This document shows positions 17,129-24,872 of a stretch of DNA of 64,000 nt, piece after piece; position 1 is the stretch's first letter; every line of letters starts with the position of its first letter. Both the position numbers and the translations under genes were made by a program. The DNA is taken from positions 62,001 through 126,000 of the forward strand of contig JAHBXN010000006.1 of NCBI GenBank assembly GCA_019636475.1, written 5' to 3'. The notes beneath the pieces are model-generated. The model saw only the letters and a list, made by a program, of their open reading frames with translations. It ran no database searches and had not been told where the DNA came from. The stretch is from Phycisphaerae bacterium (GTDB lineage Bacteria > Planctomycetota > Phycisphaerae > UBA1845 > UTPLA1).

Positions 17129-17713
17129 CTACTTCCCGAAAATCGACGACAACAGGCCCTCGGCCTTGAGGACGCCAATCCACGAAAAGAACAGTATGAA
17201 CAGGATATCCACCACGAACAGCAGCAGCGACATCGCGACCACAACGAAGACGACAACCTTCGTCGATCCGATGATCTCCTTGCGACTCGTCCAGTTGACC
17301 TTCTTCATCTCGCCTTCAGTGGCAATGAGAAAGTCGCATGCCTTCCGGTTCAGGCCGAGCGCCCAGTATCCGAGCAGACCAAACGCGGCGATGATGACCG
17401 CGGCCACACTCACCGGCACAATCGTATGCATCGCGCCCGTAAACATGGCCTGAAGCTTGTCGAAGATGAAATAGGCGAACCAGCACACCAGCGAGCCATA
17501 CGCGACACCGGACCAGACCCGTATGACAGAGCCTTGCGTCGGCTTATACACGTCAAAAAAACTGCCGGAGCGATCCGGCTCGCGCGGGGCCGCCTTCTCG
17601 CCTCCACCCCCGCTCGTTGCAAAATCAGACACGGGTTTCTTCCTTTCCGCGAGCGCGACCGGCGAATGTCCCAATGCACCCGCGCCCTTCGACTGATTAT
17701 CGTATGCGGCCAT
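17129..17713 (-). CDS. secE: Preprotein translocase subunit SecE, extended form
   Basis: 194 residues, long for SecE (usually 60-130). The C-terminal part has the family core: an amphipathic segment GEMKKVNWTSRKEIIGSTKVV followed by a membrane helix (VVFVVVAMSLLLFVVDILFILFF). Two additional hydrophobic helices lie at ~68-90 and ~98-120, as in three-span SecE such as that of E. coli. The first ~50 residues are polar and Gly-rich, probably disordered. SecE clamps the SecY channel. Position between tRNA-Trp and nusG confirms the identity. Confidence 0.9.
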   Translation of the reverse strand: MAAYDNQSKGAGALGHSPVALAERKKPVSDFATSGGGGEKAAPREPDRSGSFFDVYKPTQGSVIRVWSGVAYGSLVCWFAYFIFDKLQAMFTGAMHTIVPVSVAAVIIAAFGLLGYWALGLNRKACDFLIATEGEMKKVNWTSRKEIIGSTKVVVFVVVAMSLLLFVVDILFILFFSWIGVLKAEGLLSSIFGK

Positions 17714-17768
17714 CAGGCTGCCTGCCCATCTTCATCGGCCGATCGACGCGTCACATTCGACTCGCGAT

Positions 17769-17841
17769 CAGGGGCGGAGGGACTCGAACCCCCAACCGCC
17801 GGTTTTGGAAACCGGTGCTCTGCCAATTGAGCTACACCCCT
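17769..17841 (-). tRNA. tRNA-Trp (CCA anticodon)
   Basis: Complete 73-base cloverleaf. The acceptor stem is AGGGGTG with CGCCCCT, the D arm TAGCTCAATTGGCAGAGC, the anticodon stem CCGGT/ACCGG with loop TTCCAAA carrying CCA, and the T arm GGGGGTTCGAGTCCC. The discriminator base is G, as expected for tRNA-Trp. The 3' CCA is not encoded. It lies between rpmG and secE, a common position in bacteria. Confidence 0.96.
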
Positions 17842-17918
17842 TTGTCAGAGTTCCTGGTTTCGAGATTTTGGTTTCTGCTCACTGGGGCCTGGCAACTCGA
17901 AACCAGCCACCATGAATA

Positions 17919-18095
17919 TTACTTCCGCTTGATCTTGTGCGGCGTGTGCTTGCGATCCGCCTTGCAGTACTTGTTCAGGCCTTCCTTCAGTCCTTCAGGA
18001 ATGCCGGACTTCGCATTGATCTCGGTGCGATAATTCAACTGATCGCACTCCTTGCACTGAAGCCACACATACTCACGCTTGCTTGCCTTCGCCAT
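17919..18095 (-). CDS. rpmG: 50S ribosomal protein L33
   Basis: 58 residues. MAKASKREYVWLQCKEC, then LNYRTEINAKSG, and NKYCKADRKHTPHK, match L33. The family's zinc-ribbon form has two CxxC pairs; here the first is intact (C14, C17) but the second has only C44 (CKAD), so zinc binding may be lost or incomplete. GAGG lies before the ATG. The gene sits between tuf and tRNA-Trp, the standard tuf-rpmG-trnW-secE-nusG arrangement. Confidence 0.93.
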   Translation of the reverse strand: MAKASKREYVWLQCKECDQLNYRTEINAKSGIPEGLKEGLNKYCKADRKHTPHKIKRK

Positions 18096-18180
18096 GATTC
18101 GCCAACCTCATCCTTCGCTCGGTCTCGCCATCCAAACTTCACCGATCCCGGACCAGGCCAGATCGGACTGCACGCTGAAA

Positions 18181-18220
18181 AGAAAGGCGGCCCGGCCGAC
18201 GCATCGACCAGGCCGGCCTC
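18181..18220 (-). terminator. Candidate terminator between tuf and rpmG
   Basis: On the minus strand AGGCCGGCC, a 13-base loop and GGCCGGGCCGCCT form a GC-rich, slightly bulged stem followed by TTCTTTTC. It is located directly after the tuf stop and may reduce readthrough into rpmG. Confidence 0.5.
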
Positions 18221-18238
18221 TTGCGCACATCAATTCGC

Positions 18239-19447
18239 TCACGCGATGATCTTGGTCACAACGCCCGACCCGACCGTTCGACCGCCCTCGCGGACAGCGA
18301 AGCGGACACCCTCCTCAAGAGCGACCGGCGCGACCAGCTCAACCTCAAGCGAAACATTGTCACCCGGCATGCACATCTCCGCGCCGCCGAGCAGCTTCAG
18401 GCTGCCGGTCACGTCCGTCGTTCGAACGTAGAACTGCGGCCGATAGTTATTGAAGAACGGCGTGTGACGCCCGCCTTCCTCTTTCGTCAGAACATAAACC
18501 TCGGCCTGGAACTTCGTGTGCGGCGTGATCGAACCGGGCTTGGCCAGAACCTGGCCACGCTCAAGCTCGTTCTTCTCAACACCTCGAAGCAGAAGACCGA
18601 CGTTGTCACCCGCCTGACCCTCGTCGAGCGTCTTGTTGAACATTTCGACGCCGGTGACGACCGTCTTCTTGTTTTCCTTCATCAGGCCGATGATTTCGAC
18701 TTCCTCGCCGACCTTGATGATCCCGCGCTCGATTCGACCGGTCCCGACCGTCCCGCGACCTTTGATGCTGAAGACGTCTTCGATCGGCATGAGGAACGGC
18801 TTGTCCTGCTCTCGAACCGGCTCCGGAATCTCGCTGTCAAGCGCCTCCATCAGTTCGCCGATGCACTTGGACGCCTCGGGATCCTTCGGATTGAGCAGCG
18901 CCCGGTTCGCCTGACCCCGGATGATCTTGGTCTTGTCGCCGGGGAAGTCATACTTCTTGAGCAGATCGCGAACTTCCTCCTCGACCAGGTCGAGCAGTTC
19001 GGGATCGTCAAGAAGATCGATCTTGTTCAGGAACACGACGAGCTGCGGAACGTTCACCTGGCGAGCAAGCAGAACGTGCTCGCGCGTCTGCGGCATCGGA
19101 CCATCCGCCGCGCTCACAACAAGAATCGCGCCGTCCATCTGGGCGGCGCCGGTGATCATGTTCTTCACGTAGTCGGCGTGGCCGGGACAGTCAACGTGTG
19201 CGTAGTGCCGCTTGTCAGACTCATATTCAACGTGCGATGTCGCGATCGTCAGAATCTTGGTCGGGTCACGACGACCATCCTTCTCCGACGCCTTGGCGAC
19301 TTCATCGTACGCCTTGAACTTCGCGAGACCCTTCGCCGCCTGGACCGCGGTGATCGCTGCCGTCAAAGTGGTCTTACCGTGGTCGACGTGGCCGATCGTG
19401 CCGACGTTCACGTGTGGTTTCGTTCGTTCAAACTTTTCCTTGGCCAT
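18239..19447 (-). CDS. tuf: Translation elongation factor Tu
   Basis: 402 residues. GTP-binding motifs: GHVDHGKT (G1), DCPGH (G3), NKID (G4); domains II and III are complete and end in [15 protein letters not shown]-Tu delivers aminoacyl-tRNA to the ribosome. The switch I region is unusual: the general RGITINTAHVEY is [12 protein letters not shown], preceded by [10 protein letters not shown]. The essential Thr is kept. I recall similar switch I changes in planctomycete EF-Tu, so this looks lineage-specific rather than a defect. It is transcribed after tRNA-Thr from the promoter at 19.9 kb. Confidence 0.97.
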   Translation of the reverse strand: MAKEKFERTKPHVNVGTIGHVDHGKTTLTAAITAVQAAKGLAKFKAYDEVAKASEKDGRRDPTKILTIATSHVEYESDKRHYAHVDCPGHADYVKNMITGAAQMDGAILVVSAADGPMPQTREHVLLARQVNVPQLVVFLNKIDLLDDPELLDLVEEEVRDLLKKYDFPGDKTKIIRGQANRALLNPKDPEASKCIGELMEALDSEIPEPVREQDKPFLMPIEDVFSIKGRGTVGTGRIERGIIKVGEEVEIIGLMKENKKTVVTGVEMFNKTLDEGQAGDNVGLLLRGVEKNELERGQVLAKPGSITPHTKFQAEVYVLTKEEGGRHTPFFNNYRPQFYVRTTDVTGSLKLLGGAEMCMPGDNVSLEVELVAPVALEEGVRFAVREGGRTVGSGVVTKIIA

Positions 19448-19734
19448 GCCAGCGATTCCTCCGCGAGTCTAGTCGCAAAACAAAAACAAAAGGTCTATGG
19501 TTCGTTCCTTATCTTCCGTATTTTCGCACAAGGCGAGCCGGGCGTCGATTCCAACACGGCCCCGGCCGCCTGGCCTTGAATCGAATCCGCGATTCAGTTT
19601 CGACGGGGAGTCCGAAACACAACGCTCCGCGAGGTCCGTCGGGCCACGCTTGCCGCAGGGCAAAGCATTGCAGCGGAATTGCCGCCATCGAGCAGGGGCG
19701 TCGACCCGCGCCGCGAGACGCCGATGCCCCGACT

Positions 19735-19807
<73 letters not shown>

Positions 19808-19901
19808 GGATAGGACCACGCCCACACGCCGGTCACGGCCCCGCACCCATCAAACATCGCGGCAATCTATTGACGCGCGCTGACGGGAAAACAGACCCGC
19901 C

Positions 19902-19929
19902 AGTATAAGGTTTCACATCCGCGCGTCAA
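19902..19929 (-). promoter_or_regulatory. Putative promoter of the tRNA-Thr/tuf transcript
   Basis: On the minus strand TTGACG (19924-19929) and TATACT (19902-19907) are spaced by 16 bases, near the sigma70 consensus. It lies ~95 bp upstream of tRNA-Thr. The remaining bases to 20144 are strongly C-rich and hold no gene. Confidence 0.6.
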
Positions 19930-20144
19930 TTGCCCCGGGTCCTCCGAATTTCAGGCCCCACGCCCGAAAATAGCCGCCCATCAAACAGCCCACCCCAACC
20001 TCGCCGCCGACCCGCCCCCCCAGCCCCGACAACCCGCCGGCCCCACATGAAACACCACCCCCAAACCGCCCAACCCGAAGCCACAGGCTCTCAACCACCC
20101 AAAGCCTATAACGCCGCAATCTAATACCAATCATTAACTTGCAA

Positions 20145-21902
20145 TCACTCACGCGCCCCAGCCATACCCCCGCGCGAAGACGGCTCCAGCACGAATGCAA
20201 TCAATGACTCCGAGAGCCTCACTTCCTTATAACGTTTGCGCAGCGGCAACAGCGAATCTCCGCCGCGCGCTGCCTCACCCACCGACAACACGAACAGCGC
20301 ATACCGACCACTCGCCGCCAACTCGGCCCACCGCTCCGGATCCGGCTCTACCGTGAACGCCCGGTCGGCATAAAACGCAAACTGCGGCGGCACAATGTTC
20401 CTAAATAGGTAACCACCCCGCCGCTCAGGCCACGTCGGATCTCGCCACAGGATGATCCGGTCATCAGGCCCGGTCACCTCCCTGATCCGCCGCCAACCAG
20501 CGACCGCCTGAACAATGGCCTGCTCCCCACGATCAAAATAGGTGAACTGCGCGATCCACGCGAGCGACATCACAAAGAGCATGCACCCCGCGCGAGCGAT
20601 TCGACCCTCGGCCGAACCAGCGGCCAGATTCGTCGGCGACGACAAATCGCGCGAAGGCGCGCCCACGCGCGAACGAGTCAACATCAGCACCGCGCGCGCG
20701 GCATACATCGCGATCGCCGGCCCCAGATAAAACAACCAATACTGATGCAACGCATACTGCCTCGGAAAAACGGCCAGCCAGATGACGCCGGTCACCCCAA
20801 TGATCGCCAGCGCGCCCCGAGCCGCAAACCGCCGCTCGACGCTCGCGGATGCCTCATTGCCGGCACTCTCCTTCGACCGCTCGCGAATCAGCGAGAGAAG
20901 CCGAGCCACTAATCCGATCGCCGCGAGAACCAGCAGCGGCCAGGACAGGTTTTCGACGGTATTTTGCCAGACATCCCCGCCCTGCGCCAGCGCCGGCCGC
21001 GGCGCAACGCCGCGATCATCCGTGGCGCGTGAAAAGAAGATCGCCGCCAGATCAGCCCAGCGGCCGCCAAGACCCGCATAGACGATGTATGCCATCATCG
21101 CGGCACATCCCGTCGCGACCGGCAAGGCGGTCAGCATCGCGGCCTGACGACCGATTCCCCCGCGCCCTTCGCCGTCCCGTACGGGCCTGCGGCGCGAACG
21201 ATGGAGGACATACGAAAGAAAGACCGCCGCAAACAGACACGAAGACCAGTCAATCCAGCAGCCGGCGACCAGGAACGTGCCGAATAGTGTCAAAAAGGTG
21301 GCATCTCGCGCGGGGGCGAGCCGGCCGCGATCGCCGCTCGCCGACGGCCCAGACCGGCACGATTGAACCCAGCACGCCGAGGCCGCCAGCATCGCACAAA
21401 GGCAGACCGCTTCGTGATTGACCATCCGGCCGAAATAAACGGACATCGGCATGACGGCATAGAAACCCGCCGCGATCAGAGCCGGCGACGCGCCGAATGC
21501 AACACGCCAGAGATGAACCAGAAGAACCAGACTCGCCGCGGACGCAACGATCGGCACCACACGAGCCGCCCACTCCGATTCGCCAAATACGCGAAACGCA
21601 CCGGCCACCAGCCAGACCAGCCCCGGCGGATGCGTCGCATAGATCGAACGCTCCGTCGGCGGAGGAACCTCGCTCCCGACCGCAACAATCGGCATTCCGT
21701 GGTGAATCCCAAACGGATAACGATCCAGATTCCGGGCCAGCTGTGAAAAGAACGCACCATTCCAATCATGAAGCCCGATCCACGGCTCGGTCACATCGCG
21801 GCAAAGTCCGATGGCATATATTCCTACGACGAGCACGATAAAAACCCACCACCCCCGGGGATGGTGGCGTTCAGTCATCGGCTCAGGGTGGAATGAAGTC
21901 AT
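20145..21902 (-). CDS. GT-C family glycosyltransferase (GT39/ArnT-like)
   Basis: 585 residues with about ten membrane spans. The first loop has GLHDWNGAFFSQLARNLDRY; an acidic residue here (D in HDWN) is the position where GT39/ArnT enzymes have their catalytic Asp. The pattern continues with THPPGLVWLVAGAFRVFGESEWAARVV, also typical. The C-terminal ~120 residues are soluble and probably periplasmic. Family members move a sugar from a polyprenyl phosphate to protein or lipid; the substrate is unknown. GAGG is present six bases before the ATG at 21902. Confidence 0.75.
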   Translation of the reverse strand: MTSFHPEPMTERHHPRGWWVFIVLVVGIYAIGLCRDVTEPWIGLHDWNGAFFSQLARNLDRYPFGIHHGMPIVAVGSEVPPPTERSIYATHPPGLVWLVAGAFRVFGESEWAARVVPIVASAASLVLLVHLWRVAFGASPALIAAGFYAVMPMSVYFGRMVNHEAVCLCAMLAASACWVQSCRSGPSASGDRGRLAPARDATFLTLFGTFLVAGCWIDWSSCLFAAVFLSYVLHRSRRRPVRDGEGRGGIGRQAAMLTALPVATGCAAMMAYIVYAGLGGRWADLAAIFFSRATDDRGVAPRPALAQGGDVWQNTVENLSWPLLVLAAIGLVARLLSLIRERSKESAGNEASASVERRFAARGALAIIGVTGVIWLAVFPRQYALHQYWLFYLGPAIAMYAARAVLMLTRSRVGAPSRDLSSPTNLAAGSAEGRIARAGCMLFVMSLAWIAQFTYFDRGEQAIVQAVAGWRRIREVTGPDDRIILWRDPTWPERRGGYLFRNIVPPQFAFYADRAFTVEPDPERWAELAASGRYALFVLSVGEAARGGDSLLPLRKRYKEVRLSESLIAFVLEPSSRGGMAGARE

Positions 21903-22211
21903 TCAGGCCTCAGTCTAACGATGGCGCCGACCCGAAAAAACGTAGCCGGAACGCCGGAATCGATCCCACGCCATTCAACGACACGATGGCCCCGGGGCGA
22001 CCCGGCTCACCCCTTGTCCGGCCCGGAAGCTCGGATATCATATTGGATCGGTCGGACGTGACGACGTGGTTTGAGGTTTGCGGATTCTGGACGAGCCTGC
22101 CCCTTCTTGCCTGTTTCGCCTGTTCCTGCCACTGGGCCGACGGCGGCCCCTTTCGTGTACCCTGAAAGAGAAACCGGGGTCAAGTGCGTTTTCCTGAACG
22201 GAGCGTTTTGC
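21903..22211. other. Divergent intergenic region upstream of the RNA-binding protein gene
   Basis: Separates the glycosyltransferase and the RRM gene. A weak promoter candidate for the latter is TTGTCC (from ~22017) with TATCAT about 16 bases later, which would leave a leader of roughly 165 bases. No coding signal is visible. Confidence 0.35.
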
Positions 22212-22628
22212 ATGGCCAAGAAACTCTATGTTGGCAACCTGTCTTACTCAGTTACCGGCGCGGACCTGGAGCGTTTGTTCTCCCAGCACGGAGCAGTCCA
22301 ATCCGCCCAGGTCATCAGTGATCGCGAAACAGGACGAAGCAAAGGATTCGGTTTCGTCGAGATGAGCTCCGATTCCGAAGCCGATGCCGCCATCACGGCG
22401 CTCAATGGCCAGGAGCACGAAGGCCGAACACTGACCGTGAACGAAGCCCGGCCTCCCCAGAACAAGGGCGGCGGCGGCGGACGCGGTGGCTATGGCGGCG
22501 GCGGCGGACGCGGTGGCTATGGCGGCGGAGGTGGTCGCGGTGGCTACGGCGGCGGGGGTGGGGGTGGTCGCGGCGGCCGAGGTGGCGGTCGACGCGATGA
22601 TTACGGCGGCGGCGGCGGCGATTGGTGA
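22212..22628 (+). CDS. RRM-RGG RNA-binding protein
   Basis: 138 residues. Residues 1-80 form one RNA-recognition motif with RNP2 (LYVGNL) and RNP1 (KGFGFVEM). Residues ~86-138 are a Gly/Arg/Tyr tail with three exact GGGGGRGGY units, then GGRGGRGGG and RRDDYGGGG. It resembles cyanobacterial and planctomycete cold-inducible RNA-binding proteins. Role: single-stranded RNA binding and chaperoning, possibly phase separation through the RGG tail (inference). The frame extends upstream but the RRM begins at this ATG. Confidence 0.92.
   Translation: MAKKLYVGNLSYSVTGADLERLFSQHGAVQSAQVISDRETGRSKGFGFVEMSSDSEADAAITALNGQEHEGRTLTVNEARPPQNKGGGGGRGGYGGGGGRGGYGGGGGRGGYGGGGGGGRGGRGGGRRDDYGGGGGDW
22467..22547 (+). 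repeat. Three tandem 27-bp units encoding GGGGGRGGY
   Basis: Codons 22467-22493, 22494-22520 and 22521-22547 encode the same nine residues, the first two units being identical at DNA level. Copy number could vary by slippage. Confidence 0.85.
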
Positions 22629-22664
22629 TCCCGCTCCGCAAACCGGCTGAACTCCAAAAATAAC

Positions 22665-22699
22665 AAAAGCCCGTGCGTTGAATCGCGCGGGCTTTTTCT
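22665..22699. terminator. Intrinsic terminator after the RRM gene (bidirectional)
   Basis: AAAAGCCCGTGCG and CGCGCGGGCTTTTT form a stem with one mismatch and a six-base loop, with a T-run on the plus side and A-rich bases before it that become T-rich on the minus strand. It separates the convergent RRM gene and the hypothetical gene at 22749. Confidence 0.9.
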
Positions 22700-22748
22700 T
22701 GCGCAAACTCTGTCTCATGCGACGCGCGCCGGGAAATCGTCCGCCCAT

Positions 22749-23156
22749 TCACACGCCGATATCGGCAAAGATCATCCGTTGATCGATGCCGACCACCATG
22801 TGCCGTATCCACGTGCCGCCGGATTCAAACCCCGGCCTCGTAATGTGAAACCATAACTCGATGACGGCCTCGCTGCGCTCCGATCGCGCGACGTGAACGA
22901 TCATCCTGAAAAAGCCGCCGTCGTCATCGCCGAGAAATTCGTCGATCCGGCTGCAAAGCAAATCGAGAAATCCGTCGCGCGGCCTCAATCGATAAGCACG
23001 TTCGTCTTCGCCGGCGGTCGCAACCAGGTCTTCGGCCTCCGATTGCGACACGAAGCCCAGGCCGTCCAGCGCGAGCGCAAGCTCCTCTCGATAAACGGAC
23101 GTCGAGCCTTCCATCGAAAGAATGCGCCGTTCCACATTGAAAGATTCGGTTGCCAT
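22749..23156 (-). CDS. Hypothetical protein
   Basis: 135 residues, no signal peptide or membrane span. It has a mixed alpha/beta look with a central acidic helix (CSRIDEFLGDDDGG) and strands (RMIVHVARS, AVIELWFHITRPG, WIRHMVVGIDQRMIFADI). I do not recognise a family. Sense-strand character is supported by its place against the shared terminator and by a clean stop. The start at 23156 has only GGGG upstream. Confidence 0.5.
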   Translation of the reverse strand: MATESFNVERRILSMEGSTSVYREELALALDGLGFVSQSEAEDLVATAGEDERAYRLRPRDGFLDLLCSRIDEFLGDDDGGFFRMIVHVARSERSEAVIELWFHITRPGFESGGTWIRHMVVGIDQRMIFADIGV

Positions 23157-23524
23157 CTGCCCCGCGCAGTGTACCGCGCCGGCCGAATCGCGCGGCCACG
23201 CATCCCGAAAGGATTCTTTGCATCAATCAAAAAGAAATGGCGCGATGCTCGGACGCAGATTATCGGGGCGGCCGTCGGCGGAAAACCCGCACCAGACGTG
23301 CAAGCGCCGCGATACTCTCGGAACGAACAAAGAATGACAAGGTTTTTGCTTCTCGACCGGTTTGTATCTTAAGTTTGTGATGCCTTCGTCGTGACTGTCG
23401 CCGCGACGCGGGCCGCTGACGAAGTCGGCGCCGAACCGCGTGCGACATGCAGTAAAAGGATCGAACAACATCGACCCATACCCGGCCTGATCGCAAGGCC
23501 TGAACTCATCCCTAATTCTCTGCG
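23157..23524. other. Intergenic stretch, no gene seen
   Basis: First part of a 758-bp gap between the hypothetical gene and the Lys-rich gene. Only short low-quality frames occur, and the base composition is close to its surroundings. The structured element at 23525-23608 follows. Confidence 0.4.
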
Positions 23525-23608
23525 GCGTCCGGCTCTGGCTGCCTCCTACAGAGCCGGGCGCCCACCTTTTTACCGGGTGAATTCCCTGATTAAACTCGCC
23601 CCGGACGC
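23525..23608. ncRNA. Structured element: candidate small RNA or palindromic repeat
   Basis: An outer helix GCGTCC (23525-23530)/GGACGC (23603-23608) encloses a perfect 7-bp hairpin GGCTCTG/CAGAGCC (23531-23537 and 23549-23555) followed by GGGCGCCC, CACCTTTTTACC and GGTG. The string GGGCGCCCACCT next to TGCGGCGTCCG faintly resembles 3' parts of alphaproteobacterial 6S RNA as I remember them, but no complete 6S fold could be drawn. It may instead be a REP-like dispersed repeat. Confidence 0.3.
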
Positions 23609-23782
23609 AAGCACGACGCCGTGCGCCGCGACGACAAAGCTGTCCGGAATCGACTCAAAAAGGGGAAGATTCCGCGTAAATCACCGGACCGAGAACTCAT
23701 GACAAACAAAGAGAAGAAAGATGAGAAGCCTGCCTGAAGTCTCGACCGGCGCGACAGACATGGCGGATGTGTGGTGAAGCGC

Positions 23783-23826
23783 AATAAAAAATGGAAGGTG
23801 CCGCCGTGGCTGGAGCACCTTCCATT
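23783..23826 (-). terminator. Intrinsic terminator of the Lys-rich gene
   Basis: On the minus strand AATGGAAGGTGC, a 13-base loop, and GCACCTTCCATT form a 12-bp stem followed immediately by TTTTATT. It lies about 90 bases after the stop codon at 23915. Confidence 0.9.
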
Positions 23827-23914
23827 ATTTCTGTGGCCTCCGATTTCTCGAAGACCTTGCCTGATGTCACCGGAAAATTTTCGTCAGCGACACCAGGCAC
23901 TTGTCGGCGGCTAC

Positions 23915-23995
23915 TTACTTCTTCTTTGTAGCCTTCTTCTTCTTGGTGGCCTTCTTCGTGGCCTTCTTGGTGGCGCTCTTCTTGCGTTTAGCCAT
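23915..23995 (-). CDS. 26-residue Lys/Ala/Thr-rich basic peptide
   Basis: A 27-codon frame starting MAKRKKSATKK and made mostly of four ATKK tetrads; 14 of 26 residues are Lys, five Ala, four Thr. Expression signals are unusually good: AAGGAGG six bases before the ATG, a near-consensus promoter just upstream, and an intrinsic terminator downstream. The composition matches the tails of histone H1-like and HU-tail proteins, so nucleic-acid binding is a reasonable inference; a tiny ribosomal protein of the Thx kind is an alternative. It is too short for standard gene callers. Confidence 0.75.
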   Translation of the reverse strand: MAKRKKSATKKATKKATKKKKATKKK

Positions 23996-24018
23996 GCGTC
24001 ACCTCCTTTCTGCAAAAA

Positions 24019-24046
24019 AGAATAGACTCGGCCGAATCTTTGTCAA
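24019..24046 (-). promoter_or_regulatory. Near-consensus sigma70 promoter of the Lys-rich gene
   Basis: Minus-strand TTGACA (24041-24046), a 16-base spacer and TATTCT (24019-24024). The predicted leader is only about 15-20 bases and contains the Shine-Dalgarno. Confidence 0.75.
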
Positions 24047-24083
24047 CAGAAAAGTTCGGCATCATCACATAAAATGTTTTCGG

Positions 24084-24103
24084 CATGATCGGCGCCGATC
24101 ATG
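24084..24103. repeat. Perfect 20-bp palindrome between divergent genes
   Basis: CATGATCGGCGCCGATCATG reads the same on both strands. It lies ~37 bp upstream of the Lys-rich gene's -35 box and ~57 bp upstream of the gph start, so it is placed to bind a dimeric regulator of one or both. Confidence 0.65.
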
Positions 24104-24159
24104 ACTAAATCATCTCAAGTTCATCCGACTTCATTCACCCGCGATCAACAAACGACGAC

Positions 24160-24822
24160 ATGAACAACGCGCGCGCGATACTCTTTGATCTCGATGGAAC
24201 ACTCATCGACTCGCTCCCGGACATCAACGACGCGCTCAATCGCGCGCTGCTCGACGCAGGATTGTCCCGCGCCAAAGAGCGCGATGTTCGCGCGTGGATC
24301 GGCGACGGAATCGAGACGCTCTGCCGACGCGCGCTGATCGCTCAGACGGCGGAGCATCGGCTCAACGACGTGCTCACACACATGAGCGCCGCCTACGAGG
24401 CCGCGCCGGCCAATCGCACCACGTGCTTCCGTAACATATTAGAAATGCTTGATTTAACGATTTCAAAAAACCTCTTGACAGCCGTCCTGACCAACAAGCC
24501 GCACGCGCTGGCGGTCCGGATACTCGATGCGATGTTGCTCTCCTCGCGATTGCGCGCCGTGCGAGGATACGTCTGTGAGTCCGACAAAAAACCGTCGCCC
24601 ACGCACGCCTTGTCGATCGCGCGCGAGCTGTCTGTCGAGCCGTCGCAGTGCGTCATCGTCGGCGACTCGCCCGTCGACATTCAGACCGCGCGCAACGCCC
24701 AAATGCGCGCGATCGCGGTCAGTTGGGGATACCGTGATCGTGATGAATTGATTGCCGCGCGACCCGACGCGCTGATCGATGACCCGTCCGAACTGATCGA
24801 ATTATTGGAACAGGTCCCGTAA
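24160..24822 (+). CDS. gph: HAD phosphatase, phosphoglycolate phosphatase-like
   Basis: 220 residues. HAD motifs: FDLDGTLIDS (I, nucleophile D), LTNKP (II), K of KKPSP (III) and VGDSPVDIQTA (IV). A helical cap lies between motifs I and II. The arrangement fits Gph-type enzymes that dephosphorylate 2-phosphoglycolate from DNA repair or oxygenase reactions, though pyrophosphatase or other HAD substrates are possible. Divergent from the Lys-rich gene, convergent with pyrK. Confidence 0.78.
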   Translation: MNNARAILFDLDGTLIDSLPDINDALNRALLDAGLSRAKERDVRAWIGDGIETLCRRALIAQTAEHRLNDVLTHMSAAYEAAPANRTTCFRNILEMLDLTISKNLLTAVLTNKPHALAVRILDAMLLSSRLRAVRGYVCESDKKPSPTHALSIARELSVEPSQCVIVGDSPVDIQTARNAQMRAIAVSWGYRDRDELIAARPDALIDDPSELIELLEQVP

Positions 24823-24872
24823 AAAAATTTTCGATTTGAGCCGGCCCCGGACCGATGCAATGAGAAATTTCC

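Noticed and set aside
22248-22812. Ala/Thr-rich and His/Arg-rich ORFs antisense to the RRM gene
   Set aside because: They are shadows of the Gly/Arg repeat region.
23901-24104. Plus-strand frame rich in Phe/Leu/Val that looks like a membrane peptide
   Set aside because: It is the reverse complement of the Lys-rich gene (AAG codons read as CTT), which has promoter, Shine-Dalgarno and terminator on the other strand.
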